A stretch of DNA of 5,990 nucleotides, taken from contig WOZB01000032.1 of assembly GCA_011620445.1 (NCBI GenBank), positions 1 through 5,990 on the forward strand, in the 5' to 3' direction. Below the pieces are notes generated by a model. It searched no databases, had not been told where the DNA came from, and saw nothing but the letters and a program-made list of their open reading frames with translations. Source of the DNA: Anaerolineaceae bacterium. Lineage in GTDB: Bacteria; Chloroflexota; Anaerolineae; Anaerolineales; Anaerolineaceae. The position numbers were made by a program, and so were the translations under genes. Below, piece after piece: positions 1 to 5,990 of this stretch; positions within the stretch are counted from its first letter, which is position 1, and every line of letters starts with the position of its first letter.

Positions 1-394
1 CTTAGAAGTGGTAAGCCGGAAAGGTCCAGGATATTCAGGACATTCGTGTAAATGGATTCATAAGGTAAAGTGAAGCCGAGAATATCAAAATCCTTTAGCG
101 GCTTTTTACTCTCCAGCGAGAAAAGCAGTTGCTTTGTCTCACGTAGTTTGGCTTCCATATCCACCCAGGGCGCAAAACTTCTCTCAGCCGCCACATCCGC
201 GCGTTTGTTAGAAGGTCGTAAAGAATTGCCAGACCTAAATTCGGTTGGCCCAGATCGTAAATATCGGGAAAGATTAATGCCACATGGGTTTCAACAGAAT
301 CCCAATTTTTCTTGATCTCGTTATGCTCTCCGCCTACATAACGGCCGGGTTTTTCCACACTTAATAGAATCTTTTCAATTTCTTTTGGGATCAT
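1..394 (-). CDS. TIGR03960-like radical SAM protein, N-terminal part, frameshifted and cut by the window edge
   Basis: Seen: ATG at 394-392, one base after the TAA of the preceding gene, opens a frame whose residues 13-25 (VEKPGRYVGGEHN) and 39-62 (ALIFPDIYDLG then NLGLAILYDLL) match the N-terminus of the TIGR03960 radical SAM family, which has a B12-binding-like domain before the radical SAM core. At codon 62 (211-209) the family sequence jumps to another frame: reading from 209 gives NKRADVAAERSFAPWVDMEA, then LLFSLES, DFDILGFTLPYE and TNVLNILDLSGLPLL, open to base 1. The original frame instead runs into TAA at 97-95. One missing base between codon 62 and the next codon explains this exactly. 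The radical SAM CxxxCxxC site would lie outside the window. Known: family members are often fused to or next to a DUF2344 domain; their exact reaction is not settled. Inferred: a sequencing or assembly indel, or a real broken gene. Initiation signal is weak (AAAGAA). Cotranscription with the upstream hydrolase is likely. Confidence 0.85.
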
Positions 395-395
395 A

Positions 396-1175
396 TTATT
401 CTTTGATGAACCGTTTTTCTGCTTGTACGGGATTAATAAGGCTGCCGATGCCATCGATATGCACAGATACTGTATCGCCATCCACGATTTGACTCACCCC
501 AGCAGGTGTGCCGGTCAGGATAATATCACCTGGATTAAGGGTCATGACTGTAGAGGTAAAGAGCACCAGCTGATACGGATCAAATGCCATATCACGGGTT
601 GAGCTCATTTGCTTGAGTGAGTTGTTGATGTGAGAAGTGATGATGGCGTCACTCGGTTCAAATTCAGTTTCAATCCACGGGCCTACCGGGCAAAAGGTAT
701 CAAAACTTTTGCTCCTTGCCCATTGATTATCTGCTCGCTGAAGGTCCCTCGCGGTGACATCATTGGCAATGGTATATCCAAAAATCGCGCTTTTTAGCTC
801 AGAGGCCTCTAACCAGCGGCACTGCTTGCCAATCACCACAACCAATTCACCTTCGATTTCCACCTGTGTAGACTGAGGAGGTAAAATAATCGGATCCCCG
901 CTTGGGATAAGCGCCGAAGGTGCAATAAGGAAAATCACCGGTAGCTGAGGAACTTCACTTTTCATTTCTGCAGCATGTTCTGGAAAATTTTTGCCGATGG
1001 CAATGATTTTGCTTGGCAGGCATGGTACCAGCAATTCAACATCGGAAAGCTTGAACTCAGGTTCAAGCCGGCGGAAATCCCCGAAGGGATCTCCTTGAAT
1101 CTGGCCAACCTTATCCTGGTAAACCCAGCCGTACTGGGGGTTAACGTTCTTAGTTTTAAATCGAACTATTCTCAT
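396..1175 (-). CDS. Fumarylacetoacetate hydrolase (FAH) family protein
   Basis: A 259-residue cytosolic metal-dependent enzyme of the FAH fold. Known members act as acylpyruvate hydrolases, oxaloacetate decarboxylases or hydroxyheptadienedioate isomerases/hydratases; the substrate here cannot be read from sequence. Seen: GKNFPEHAAEM at 61-71, carrying the His67/Glu70 pair of FAHD1-type enzymes; VEIEGELVVVIGK at 105-117, with Glu108 and Glu110 as likely metal ligands; YTIANDVTARDLQ at 134-146, with Asp139 as the third ligand; RSKSFDTFCPVGPW at 154-167, with Lys156; ILTGTPAGV at 219-227. Length is normal for the single-domain bacterial branch. Oddity: the segment usually written FLKPPSAL is FLIAPSAL here (82-89), so the conserved Lys is Ile84. 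The start MRIVRF is typical of the family, yet only about 4-5 nt separate it from a candidate transcription start and no Shine-Dalgarno is visible, suggesting leaderless translation. It is followed after one base by the radical SAM gene. Confidence 0.93.
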   Translation of the reverse strand: MRIVRFKTKNVNPQYGWVYQDKVGQIQGDPFGDFRRLEPEFKLSDVELLVPCLPSKIIAIGKNFPEHAAEMKSEVPQLPVIFLIAPSALIPSGDPIILPPQSTQVEIEGELVVVIGKQCRWLEASELKSAIFGYTIANDVTARDLQRADNQWARSKSFDTFCPVGPWIETEFEPSDAIITSHINNSLKQMSSTRDMAFDPYQLVLFTSTVMTLNPGDIILTGTPAGVSQIVDGDTVSVHIDGIGSLINPVQAEKRFIKE

Positions 1176-1184
1176 AATTTAGCG

Positions 1185-1190
1185 TATAAT
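1185..1190 (+). promoter_or_regulatory. -10 box of the tRNA-Val promoter
   Basis: A perfect TATAAT ends 10 bases before the first tRNA nucleotide, which would give a leader of only about 3-4 nt before the mature 5' end. The -35 region is weak: TCGAAC at 1161-1166 with an 18-bp spacer is the best candidate. The placement directly ahead of a stable RNA gene makes the -10 call credible. Confidence 0.6.
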
Positions 1191-1191
1191 A
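1186..1191 (-). promoter_or_regulatory. Candidate -10 box of the FAH-family gene
   Basis: On the minus strand TATTAT lies at 1191-1186 (TTATAC one step further at 1189-1184 is an alternative). A start about 7 nt downstream would fall near 1179, four or five bases before the ATG at 1175. No good -35 is visible: the expected place falls inside the tRNA gene. The box overlaps the TATAAT of the oppositely oriented tRNA promoter. Confidence 0.35.
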
Positions 1192-1200
1192 AAGAGCCGC

Positions 1201-1274
1201 GGGCGGATAGCTCAGTTGGTTAGAGCGCATCTTTTACACAGATGAGGTCGCAGGTTCGAGCCCTGTTCTGCCCA
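1201..1274 (+). tRNA. tRNA-Val (anticodon UAC)
   Basis: The 74-nt sequence folds as a complete cloverleaf. The acceptor stem pairs GGGCGGA (1201-1207) with TCTGCCC (1267-1273), including one G-U pair. The D arm is GCTC/GAGC with AGTTGGTTA as loop. The anticodon stem is CATCT/AGATG with loop TTTACAC, placing anticodon TAC after the invariant T33, so it reads valine GUN codons, chiefly GUA. The variable loop is AGGTC. The T arm is GCAGG/CCTGT with loop TTCGAGC. The discriminator is A1274. The next bases are CT, so CCA is not encoded and must be added by CCA-adding enzyme. The gene stands alone, divergent from the FAH-family gene and convergent with the nuclease gene. Confidence 0.97.
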
Positions 1275-1281
1275 CTCATTA

Positions 1282-1301
1282 TGATACCGTAATTTGTATC
1301 A
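1282..1301. repeat. Short inverted repeat between the tRNA and the convergent nuclease gene
   Basis: TGATAC (1282-1287) and GTATCA (1296-1301) form a 6-bp stem with an 8-base loop. The right arm includes the TGA stop codon of the nuclease gene. It sits between two converging transcripts, where a bidirectional terminator would be expected, but it is AT-rich, short and lacks a convincing T-run on either strand, so a terminator role is only a guess. Confidence 0.25.
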
Positions 1302-2093
1302 AGTTTCACTTAGAATTTCCTCTTTCCCCTCCAACAATGCAAACTCAAACCCCTGATCCGCATCGGACTCCCCAGCCATAACTCCGCGGTTGCAGTAGGA
1401 GCGGTACTTGCAGTAAACACAGCGCTCTACCACTTTAGTCCTTGGAAACTCGGTTGCGGCAGTTATTTGATCTATCAGCATTTTGAGCTCAATAAGGTAA
1501 CGCTCCAAACCCACTTCTTCCTGCATGAAGGTAAGATCAAGATCCGGAAAGTTGGCTTCCCAATATCTTATCGTTGGTGATTTTGTTTCCATTCCTAATC
1601 CAGCCTTATGCGCAACCGTCAAGTAAACCTTGGTCTGCATCGATTCCTGAAGCTGCGCTTTACGCGGCTTTTTACTTGAAGTTTTCCAGTCAAAAATTAT
1701 GGGCTGGCTGTCTTCAAGATAGAGGTAATCAAACTTCGCTGTTAACCAATATGGACCTAAAGCAATGGAAACCGGAACTTCGGCAATGAAATCAGGCTTT
1801 TCTTTCAAATAACCCAGTTTGGCGCGAAAATTATTGAACCAAATGGGGATGCGGTGGTCTCTGCCGGCCTGCAACTTATCCAGTATCAGCGTCCCATCGA
1901 AACCCAGCAGGTAGCGTTGAATTGCCTGATGCAAAGTTTGCCCGGCAGCCATATCGAGTTCGTACTTTTCTGCATCAGCATACCTTTGAGCTGGCCATGT
2001 TAATTTCTTGATGTACCTTAACTCAAACTGGCGGGGGCAATTGAGATAACTTTGCAGGCTGCTCTGGCTGAAACTAAAACCTTCAGTAATCAC
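1299..2093 (-). CDS. PD-(D/E)XK nuclease with AddB/Cas4-type iron-sulfur cysteines
   Basis: A 264-residue stand-alone RecB-family nuclease, probably degrading or trimming DNA ends together with the helicase encoded just upstream. Seen: N-terminal SYLNCPRQFELRY (15-27) with Cys19; His55 in GQTLHQAI; Asp122 in AKFDYLYLE; the D-x-K pair Asp135/Lys137 in IIFDWKTSS; Gln149 and Tyr157 in LQESMQTKVYL; C-terminal ERCVYCKYRSYC with Cys225, Cys228 and Cys234. The arrangement C-(about 205)-C-x2-C-x5-C is that known to bind a 4Fe-4S cluster in AddB and Cas4-like nucleases, and all metal-site residues are present, so I expect an active enzyme. The start is GTG at 2093, preceded by a strong ribosome-binding site and overlapping the helicase stop codon (GTGA). 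Cas4 was considered, but no cas gene or array is nearby and the helicase partner favours recombinational repair. Confidence 0.9.
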   Translation of the reverse strand: MITEGFSFSQSSLQSYLNCPRQFELRYIKKLTWPAQRYADAEKYELDMAAGQTLHQAIQRYLLGFDGTLILDKLQAGRDHRIPIWFNNFRAKLGYLKEKPDFIAEVPVSIALGPYWLTAKFDYLYLEDSQPIIFDWKTSSKKPRKAQLQESMQTKVYLTVAHKAGLGMETKSPTIRYWEANFPDLDLTFMQEEVGLERYLIELKMLIDQITAATEFPRTKVVERCVYCKYRSYCNRGVMAGESDADQGFEFALLEGKEEILSET

Positions 2094-4324
2094 GGTTGTC
2101 CTCCCTGCAATTTGATCAGATTTTTTAGGGCTAAGGCCGGTACATTTCTTCCGCCGCCATTATTTACCGTGATGCTTAGCGACTTTCTGGCCCTGGTGAT
2201 GCCTACGTAAAGCACCCTCAAACGTTCCCGGATGTAAGTGTCCCTGGCAGCGAAGGCTGCATAGCCTCTGTGAAAATCGTCCAAACTTTTTCCTTCCAAA
2301 AGCTGCTGCATTTGTGCCAACGCTTCAGCCTGCAAATTGAGCCGGCCCCTGAGAACATAACTTTCCGCAATGTAACTGTCGCCGGGGTCGCCAGATGGAA
2401 AATCATAGTTGCTGCAGGAGGTCAAATAGACTTTATCCCATTCCAGACCCTTGCTTTTATGGAAGGTGGCAACAACAACTTCACCAGGATGGGCATCGGG
2501 TTCAAAACCGCCTTTGTCCTCGCTGAATGAGGTGAAATTACGATTATTCTTTGCAATCTCGATCAATTCCTGGATGAGAGCTGATTTCGGACTGTCAGGC
2601 GTTTTTTGCTGCAGATCTTTGACATACAAGGCCATCCGATAGACTGCAGCGGTTTCAGCCTGGGTAAGGTTCAGATCCATAGAAACAACCTGGATGATCT
2701 GATCAAGCGGCAACATGGCTGCCTGATGCCAATCGTAAACCAGTAAGCGAAAGGCCTCAAGCATGTAAATCTGGGCATCGTCCAAGCCAAAAGCACTAGC
2801 ATCTTGCCTCCAATCCTGATTGCTCTCGGGATAGAGAAAGAATTCGGTCTGCTTCAAAGCGGCCAGCCACTTGCCGGCACCTTCAATCGAAGCCCACTGC
2901 TCCTCAATTTCCTTTTCTGCCCGGTGGACGACTCTGAATGCTGCCCTTAAGTTAGCTGGAAACTCAGGATAGTTGATCGCCAGTAGAATGTTGGCAATCG
3001 CTCCTGCTGAGAGCCGAACAGGCTCAGAGAGTCTTATTAATTCTGTACAAACTGGCAACCCGGCCTTTGCAAGGCTGTCATTGAGAATGGCGACGCGTGA
3101 ATTTAGAGCAGCCAGCACGGCGATGGTGTCTTTAGGGTGGGCAATCCGGTATGTGTTGATATCTTTAATGAGAAATCCAATTTCTTCCTGCGGAGTAAAA
3201 AGCCTTGAGTTTAAGCTCAGGCTATCAGGGCGGTCAGGTGGGTTTTGTTGTGGGTCTCCTTTTGGTGTAGGCAAGATGTGGGGCAGCGAAAGGGCATCCC
3301 TGACATTCATGTTGGGATGTTTTGTGCTTGACCAATCAATCAGGTTATTTGCCAAAGAGATAATGGAGGGGCAGGAGCGGCCGGATTCTGGTAAATCCAA
3401 GGCCAGGACGTCGCTTTGGCGAAGGAAAGATTTGAACAGTTCCGGGTTTGCCGTAGTGAAGCTTTCGTAAATCGCCTGGTTAGGATCGCCCACCCGAACC
3501 CAATTGCCTTCCGACCCGCACAGTAATTCCAGAATCTTTTGCTGAAGCGCCGAAGAGTCTTGCGCTTCGTCTTCCAGAACATAAGGCCAGCGATGCCGCA
3601 AGAGTTTCAGCAATTCGGGGTCATTCTTCAGGCAACGATATGCCAGTGAAATCAGATCTGTGAAATCCAAACCTACCCGGCTATTAAGGGCAAGTTGGTA
3701 GCCTTTATAAATTTCATTGCAGGCATCAACAAGCTCAGTTCCCCCTTCCTGCTGGTCGATGCGCACCTGCAAATCGGCAGGGGACTGCCCCAAATCTTTG
3801 GCTTGTTGTATCCATGCACCAGCCACATCGCGCATAAGTTTTGGAAAATCGTCATCCTTGAATTTTTGGATTTGCCGTTCAGGCGCGTCTAATTCCACCA
3901 AATCATCAAAGAATTCAGGATGTGTTTTCAGGTAACGACGCACCTCTTCATCCAAGATGGCACTGGTTTCCTGGTTGTCAATGATGGCATAGTCGTTTGG
4001 TAAGCCGGCCAGTTCTGGCCGGATGTGGATGATGTCATTAGCCAACCCGTGTAGCGTACGCACACGGTAACCGAAACCTTCAATCAATTTTAAGTCATGC
4101 AAAATTTTGCCAATACGGCTGCTAAAGTTATCAGCGGCAGAATTGGTAAGCGTTAATATCAAGATCTCCTGATCGTCTTCCAGGTCAGCTGTCGTAATTA
4201 GCCTGGCTGCCAGGTGCGAAAGAGTCCAGGTTTTGCCGCTGCCTGGGACCGCTGCTACACCCATTTTGCCCGAGCGATATTCCAGGATTTTTTCCTGGCT
4301 TCTACGGAGGATAACCTCAGGCAT
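2090..4324 (-). CDS. UvrD/Rep/AddA-like superfamily 1A DNA helicase
   Basis: A 744-residue ATP-dependent DNA helicase, presumably the motor of an end-resection complex with its two neighbours. Seen, in order: Q motif LRRSQEKIL (Gln10); motif I AVPGSGKT (25-32, Lys31); motif Ia LTLTNSAADNF (about 57-67); motif Ib VRTLHGLAND (88-97); motif II LEDEAQDSS with DEAQ at 252-255; motif III VRVGDPNQAIYESF (276-289); motif IV around LPESGRSCPSII (311-322), where the usual NYRS is SGRS but the arginine stays; motif V VVATFHKSKGLEWDKVYL (617-634); motif VI VLYVGITRARKSLSI (704-718). All catalytic residues are intact. The protein ends about 26 residues after motif VI, so it lacks the C-terminal nuclease domain of AddA/RecB. 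I chose ATG at 4324 because homology begins there and it overlaps the upstream stop by 8 nt; an ATG at 4405 would add 27 residues unlike helicases and has no ribosome-binding site. GGGGGC about 8 nt upstream of 4324 may serve. Confidence 0.93.
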   Translation of the reverse strand: MPEVILRRSQEKILEYRSGKMGVAAVPGSGKTWTLSHLAARLITTADLEDDQEILILTLTNSAADNFSSRIGKILHDLKLIEGFGYRVRTLHGLANDIIHIRPELAGLPNDYAIIDNQETSAILDEEVRRYLKTHPEFFDDLVELDAPERQIQKFKDDDFPKLMRDVAGAWIQQAKDLGQSPADLQVRIDQQEGGTELVDACNEIYKGYQLALNSRVGLDFTDLISLAYRCLKNDPELLKLLRHRWPYVLEDEAQDSSALQQKILELLCGSEGNWVRVGDPNQAIYESFTTANPELFKSFLRQSDVLALDLPESGRSCPSIISLANNLIDWSSTKHPNMNVRDALSLPHILPTPKGDPQQNPPDRPDSLSLNSRLFTPQEEIGFLIKDINTYRIAHPKDTIAVLAALNSRVAILNDSLAKAGLPVCTELIRLSEPVRLSAGAIANILLAINYPEFPANLRAAFRVVHRAEKEIEEQWASIEGAGKWLAALKQTEFFLYPESNQDWRQDASAFGLDDAQIYMLEAFRLLVYDWHQAAMLPLDQIIQVVSMDLNLTQAETAAVYRMALYVKDLQQKTPDSPKSALIQELIEIAKNNRNFTSFSEDKGGFEPDAHPGEVVVATFHKSKGLEWDKVYLTSCSNYDFPSGDPGDSYIAESYVLRGRLNLQAEALAQMQQLLEGKSLDDFHRGYAAFAARDTYIRERLRVLYVGITRARKSLSITVNNGGGRNVPALALKNLIKLQGGQP
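2100..2106 (-). promoter_or_regulatory. Ribosome-binding site of the nuclease gene
   Basis: AGGGAGG on the minus strand lies 6 nt upstream of the GTG at 2093, inside the last codons of the helicase gene. It supports the GTG start and the 4-nt stop/start overlap, and suggests efficient, coupled translation. Confidence 0.8.
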
Positions 4325-5990
4325 GAGCTTTGCCCCCGATCGCCCTGCGGAATAAGCCTTGCAGAACCTGCAATAACAGCCCGGTTTCCTGGCTGCCAGA
4401 CTCATCGTAGACAGAGATGCCTAAGTAAATCTTCTTTCTGCATCGGGAAAGCAAGCCTTGCACTGTTTGGGTTAAGGTCTCTTTAGATAATTGAGCCTCA
4501 TCCGCCGTAGTCCAAATACTTCCTGGCTTCCAGGATCGGCTCAGTACATAAGCTTGTGTTAAGGGTTGTTCCAGCCGTTCGTGCCAGCCATTGCTGCCGG
4601 TATTCATCCAGAATTGATAATCGACAGCGTGGTTGCGCATCAGAAAACTTAGCACCGGTGTTATTAGGATACTATCTTCAAAATCTGGTTCTTCTTCATA
4701 TACACCCGAAAGCAATCCCTTACGTATACTCTCGATAAAGAAAACCGCTTTCTGAACCTCCGAGCAATTAAGTTCCAAGGCCAATTCGAATTTGGAAAAA
4801 CTTTCGATGATTCGGCCAGCGGTCCTGCCGGAGTCAGTGTTACCTTGCAAACCGTATCCGGGTTGGGTGAGCAATTCACCAAAAATACGGCTCACAAATA
4901 AGCCAAAACCCGAGTTGGGATCAAATTCCTGCAGCCAAGAGCGCATATATGCATATCTGGAAAGTAATTCAGGGTTGAAGCGATTCGCGTCGAAGCCTTC
5001 AAGCACTTCAAGTTCGGGTAAAGCCTGAATGGTCAAATTCTTACCGCAAATGGCGTTGGTCAAAAGTTTGGCCTGCACCCGGTTAATGTCTTTCAGACTC
5101 AAGGCGAATAAATCAACCAGATCATCCTGGGTCACAAAAAGCTTAGGCTCGCCAGAACTCAAGCAGTAGAAGTTGAGAAACAATCTCACCATGGGATCAT
5201 CCCGCATAAGGGCTGAAGCTTTGCTTGTTTTAGAAGGTAGACCCAATGCTTGCATTTTCGCCTGCAAGTAAAAAGCAAATGTGCTGCTGAGGTATGGGCT
5301 GAGAATGACGATTTCAGAAGGTTTGGTGCCCTGGTCTACCAAGCCTTTGATTTGCTCAACGGTCCAATCTAACAATTCAGGCACGAAGATGGGAAGCTCG
5401 CTTGGTTGTTCAAAAACCTCGAAAATCTCCGGACCGGGAAGTGGTCGCTTGGTTGTTGAAGTGAAAAACAGTTTCCTGGCATCCGTGATTGCGGAAGAGT
5501 TGACCAAGCTTTCGGTCATAGTGAAGACTTGGAAACTACTGTTATGAAATCTATTGGCTGAATTCGGGTCTGCCCCCAGGAATTTTCGGTATCCGCCGCC
5601 CAAGTCCAAAACCAGGCATACCGAATTGAGATCCGTCTGCAAATCAGCTATCAAATCGTGTATGAGGGGTGGCTCTTCCTCAATGTTTTCATAAATGAGA
5701 TCGGAATAATTGGAGCGCATATATTTTCGGAACAAGTTTTGCGGCCAAAGTTGTTTGGCGAAAACTTCGACCTGCAGCGAATAATCCAGAAGATTTTCCT
5801 GCAAGCATTTCGCCCTGAATGCGTTTAGGCAGATCTGTACCTCATCGTAGGCTAATAACTGCTCAGGTCCTCCCGTCCAGGCTGCTTTCAACCGGGCACT
5901 AACGCTGCGATAATTAAACGGGATTATGGCTGCTTTACTGAGACTATCCAACAATTGGCTGTAAATTCGGTTACGGGGGATGGTTATCCC
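4317..5990 (-). CDS. AddB/RecC-like degenerate superfamily 1 helicase-fold subunit, N-terminus beyond the window
   Basis: 557 residues are visible and the frame is open to base 5990, so the start lies outside; the TTG at 5954 is just an internal Leu. Numbering from 5990: ITIPRNRIY (2-10) looks like an early strand of the ATPase domain; LIYENIEEEPPLIHDL (98-113) sits where motif II belongs but has ENIE instead of DEAQ; VLDLGGGYRKFLGADP (127-142) resembles motif III; DQGTKPSEIVILSP (219-232) followed by LQALGLPSKT-like sequence (about 247-255) resembles helicase domain 2A; ILITPVLSFL and DYQFWMNTGSNGW (441-469) occupy the motif V area; LLSRCRKKIYLGIS (513-526) resembles motif VI and keeps two arginines. 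From memory, chloroflexal and cyanobacterial homologues share the QFW, PLT-YVLSR and GYRKFLGADP segments. Known: AddB and RecC carry inactivated helicase domains. Inferred: a non-motor scaffold of the complex. Whether a Walker A lysine exists upstream cannot be seen. It overlaps the helicase gene by 8 nt. Confidence 0.7.
   Translation of the reverse strand, partial: GITIPRNRIYSQLLDSLSKAAIIPFNYRSVSARLKAAWTGGPEQLLAYDEVQICLNAFRAKCLQENLLDYSLQVEVFAKQLWPQNLFRKYMRSNYSDLIYENIEEEPPLIHDLIADLQTDLNSVCLVLDLGGGYRKFLGADPNSANRFHNSSFQVFTMTESLVNSSAITDARKLFFTSTTKRPLPGPEIFEVFEQPSELPIFVPELLDWTVEQIKGLVDQGTKPSEIVILSPYLSSTFAFYLQAKMQALGLPSKTSKASALMRDDPMVRLFLNFYCLSSGEPKLFVTQDDLVDLFALSLKDINRVQAKLLTNAICGKNLTIQALPELEVLEGFDANRFNPELLSRYAYMRSWLQEFDPNSGFGLFVSRIFGELLTQPGYGLQGNTDSGRTAGRIIESFSKFELALELNCSEVQKAVFFIESIRKGLLSGVYEEEPDFEDSILITPVLSFLMRNHAVDYQFWMNTGSNGWHERLEQPLTQAYVLSRSWKPGSIWTTADEAQLSKETLTQTVQGLLSRCRKKIYLGISVYDESGSQETGLLLQVLQGLFRRAIGGKAHA

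Noticed and set aside
204..211. Programmed -1 frameshifting to join the two radical SAM frames.
   Set aside because: The codons CTA and ACA do not re-pair in the -1 frame as in known slippery sites, and there is no known recoding in this family; an indel is simpler.
1255..1274. The tRNA-Val 3' end as an integration site for a mobile element.
   Set aside because: No duplicate of the tRNA 3' segment, no integrase and no element-like genes are visible in the window.
1282..1301. A rho-independent terminator between the tRNA and nuclease genes.
   Set aside because: The stem is only 6 bp and AT-rich, the loop is 8 bases, and no T-run follows on either strand.
1299..2093. Calling the small nuclease Cas4.
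   Set aside because: No CRISPR repeats or cas1/cas2-like genes are present, and it is embedded in a helicase operon; the cysteine and nuclease motifs are equally typical of AddB-type nucleases.
2973..3470. A 165-codon open frame on the plus strand, the longest antisense frame.
   Set aside because: It lies entirely opposite the helicase gene, has no recognisable motif or ribosome-binding site, and has the biased composition typical of a shadow frame.
4325..4405. A 27-residue N-terminal extension of the helicase containing a CYCRFC cysteine cluster, if the ATG at 4405 were used.
   Set aside because: It lies wholly over the last codons of the upstream gene in another frame, has no ribosome-binding site, and does not resemble helicase N-termini; the ATG at 4324 fits better.
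5952..5954. TTG as a start codon for the AddB/RecC-like gene.
   Set aside because: The frame is open without a stop from 5990, the residues upstream (ITIPRNRIY) look like real protein, and related proteins would need an ATPase N-terminal region before this point.

Overview
The window looks like chromosomal DNA from a free-living bacterium, most plausibly a member of the Chloroflexota (Anaerolineae-like). This placement is an inference. It rests on the style of the tRNA and of the helicase-locus proteins, which resemble chloroflexal and cyanobacterial families I know from memory, and on a tRNA whose 3' CCA is not encoded. No phylogenetic marker is present to settle it. Every protein gene lies on the minus strand, and the single RNA gene (tRNA-Val) lies on the plus strand.

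Right half (about 5990 down to 1299, minus strand): three tightly packed genes that look like one DNA-end-processing operon. The order of transcription is (1) a large protein, cut by the right window edge, with a degenerate superfamily 1 helicase fold resembling the AddB/RecC type of pseudo-motor; (2) an intact UvrD/Rep/AddA-like helicase of 744 residues without a nuclease domain; (3) a stand-alone PD-(D/E)XK nuclease of 264 residues with four cysteines placed like the AddB/Cas4 iron-sulfur nuclease. Genes 1 and 2 overlap by 8 nt and genes 2 and 3 by 4 nt, so translational coupling and a shared complex are likely. My reading is a RecBCD/AddAB-equivalent whose motor, pseudo-motor and nuclease sit on separate polypeptides. 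This is the most interesting system in the window.

Middle (1161-1301): tRNA-Val(UAC) on the plus strand with a perfect TATAAT box. It converges on the nuclease gene with a 24-bp gap and is divergent from the gene to its left. The -10 boxes of the two divergent promoters appear to overlap, and the leftward gene would have almost no 5' leader.

Left part (1175 down to 1, minus strand): a fumarylacetoacetate hydrolase-family enzyme, followed after one base by the N-terminal part of a TIGR03960-like radical SAM protein. The radical SAM reading frame is broken by an apparent one-base deletion near position 209 and runs off the left edge. There is no gene-free stretch longer than 300 bases, and I see no CRISPR array, insertion sequence or phage gene.
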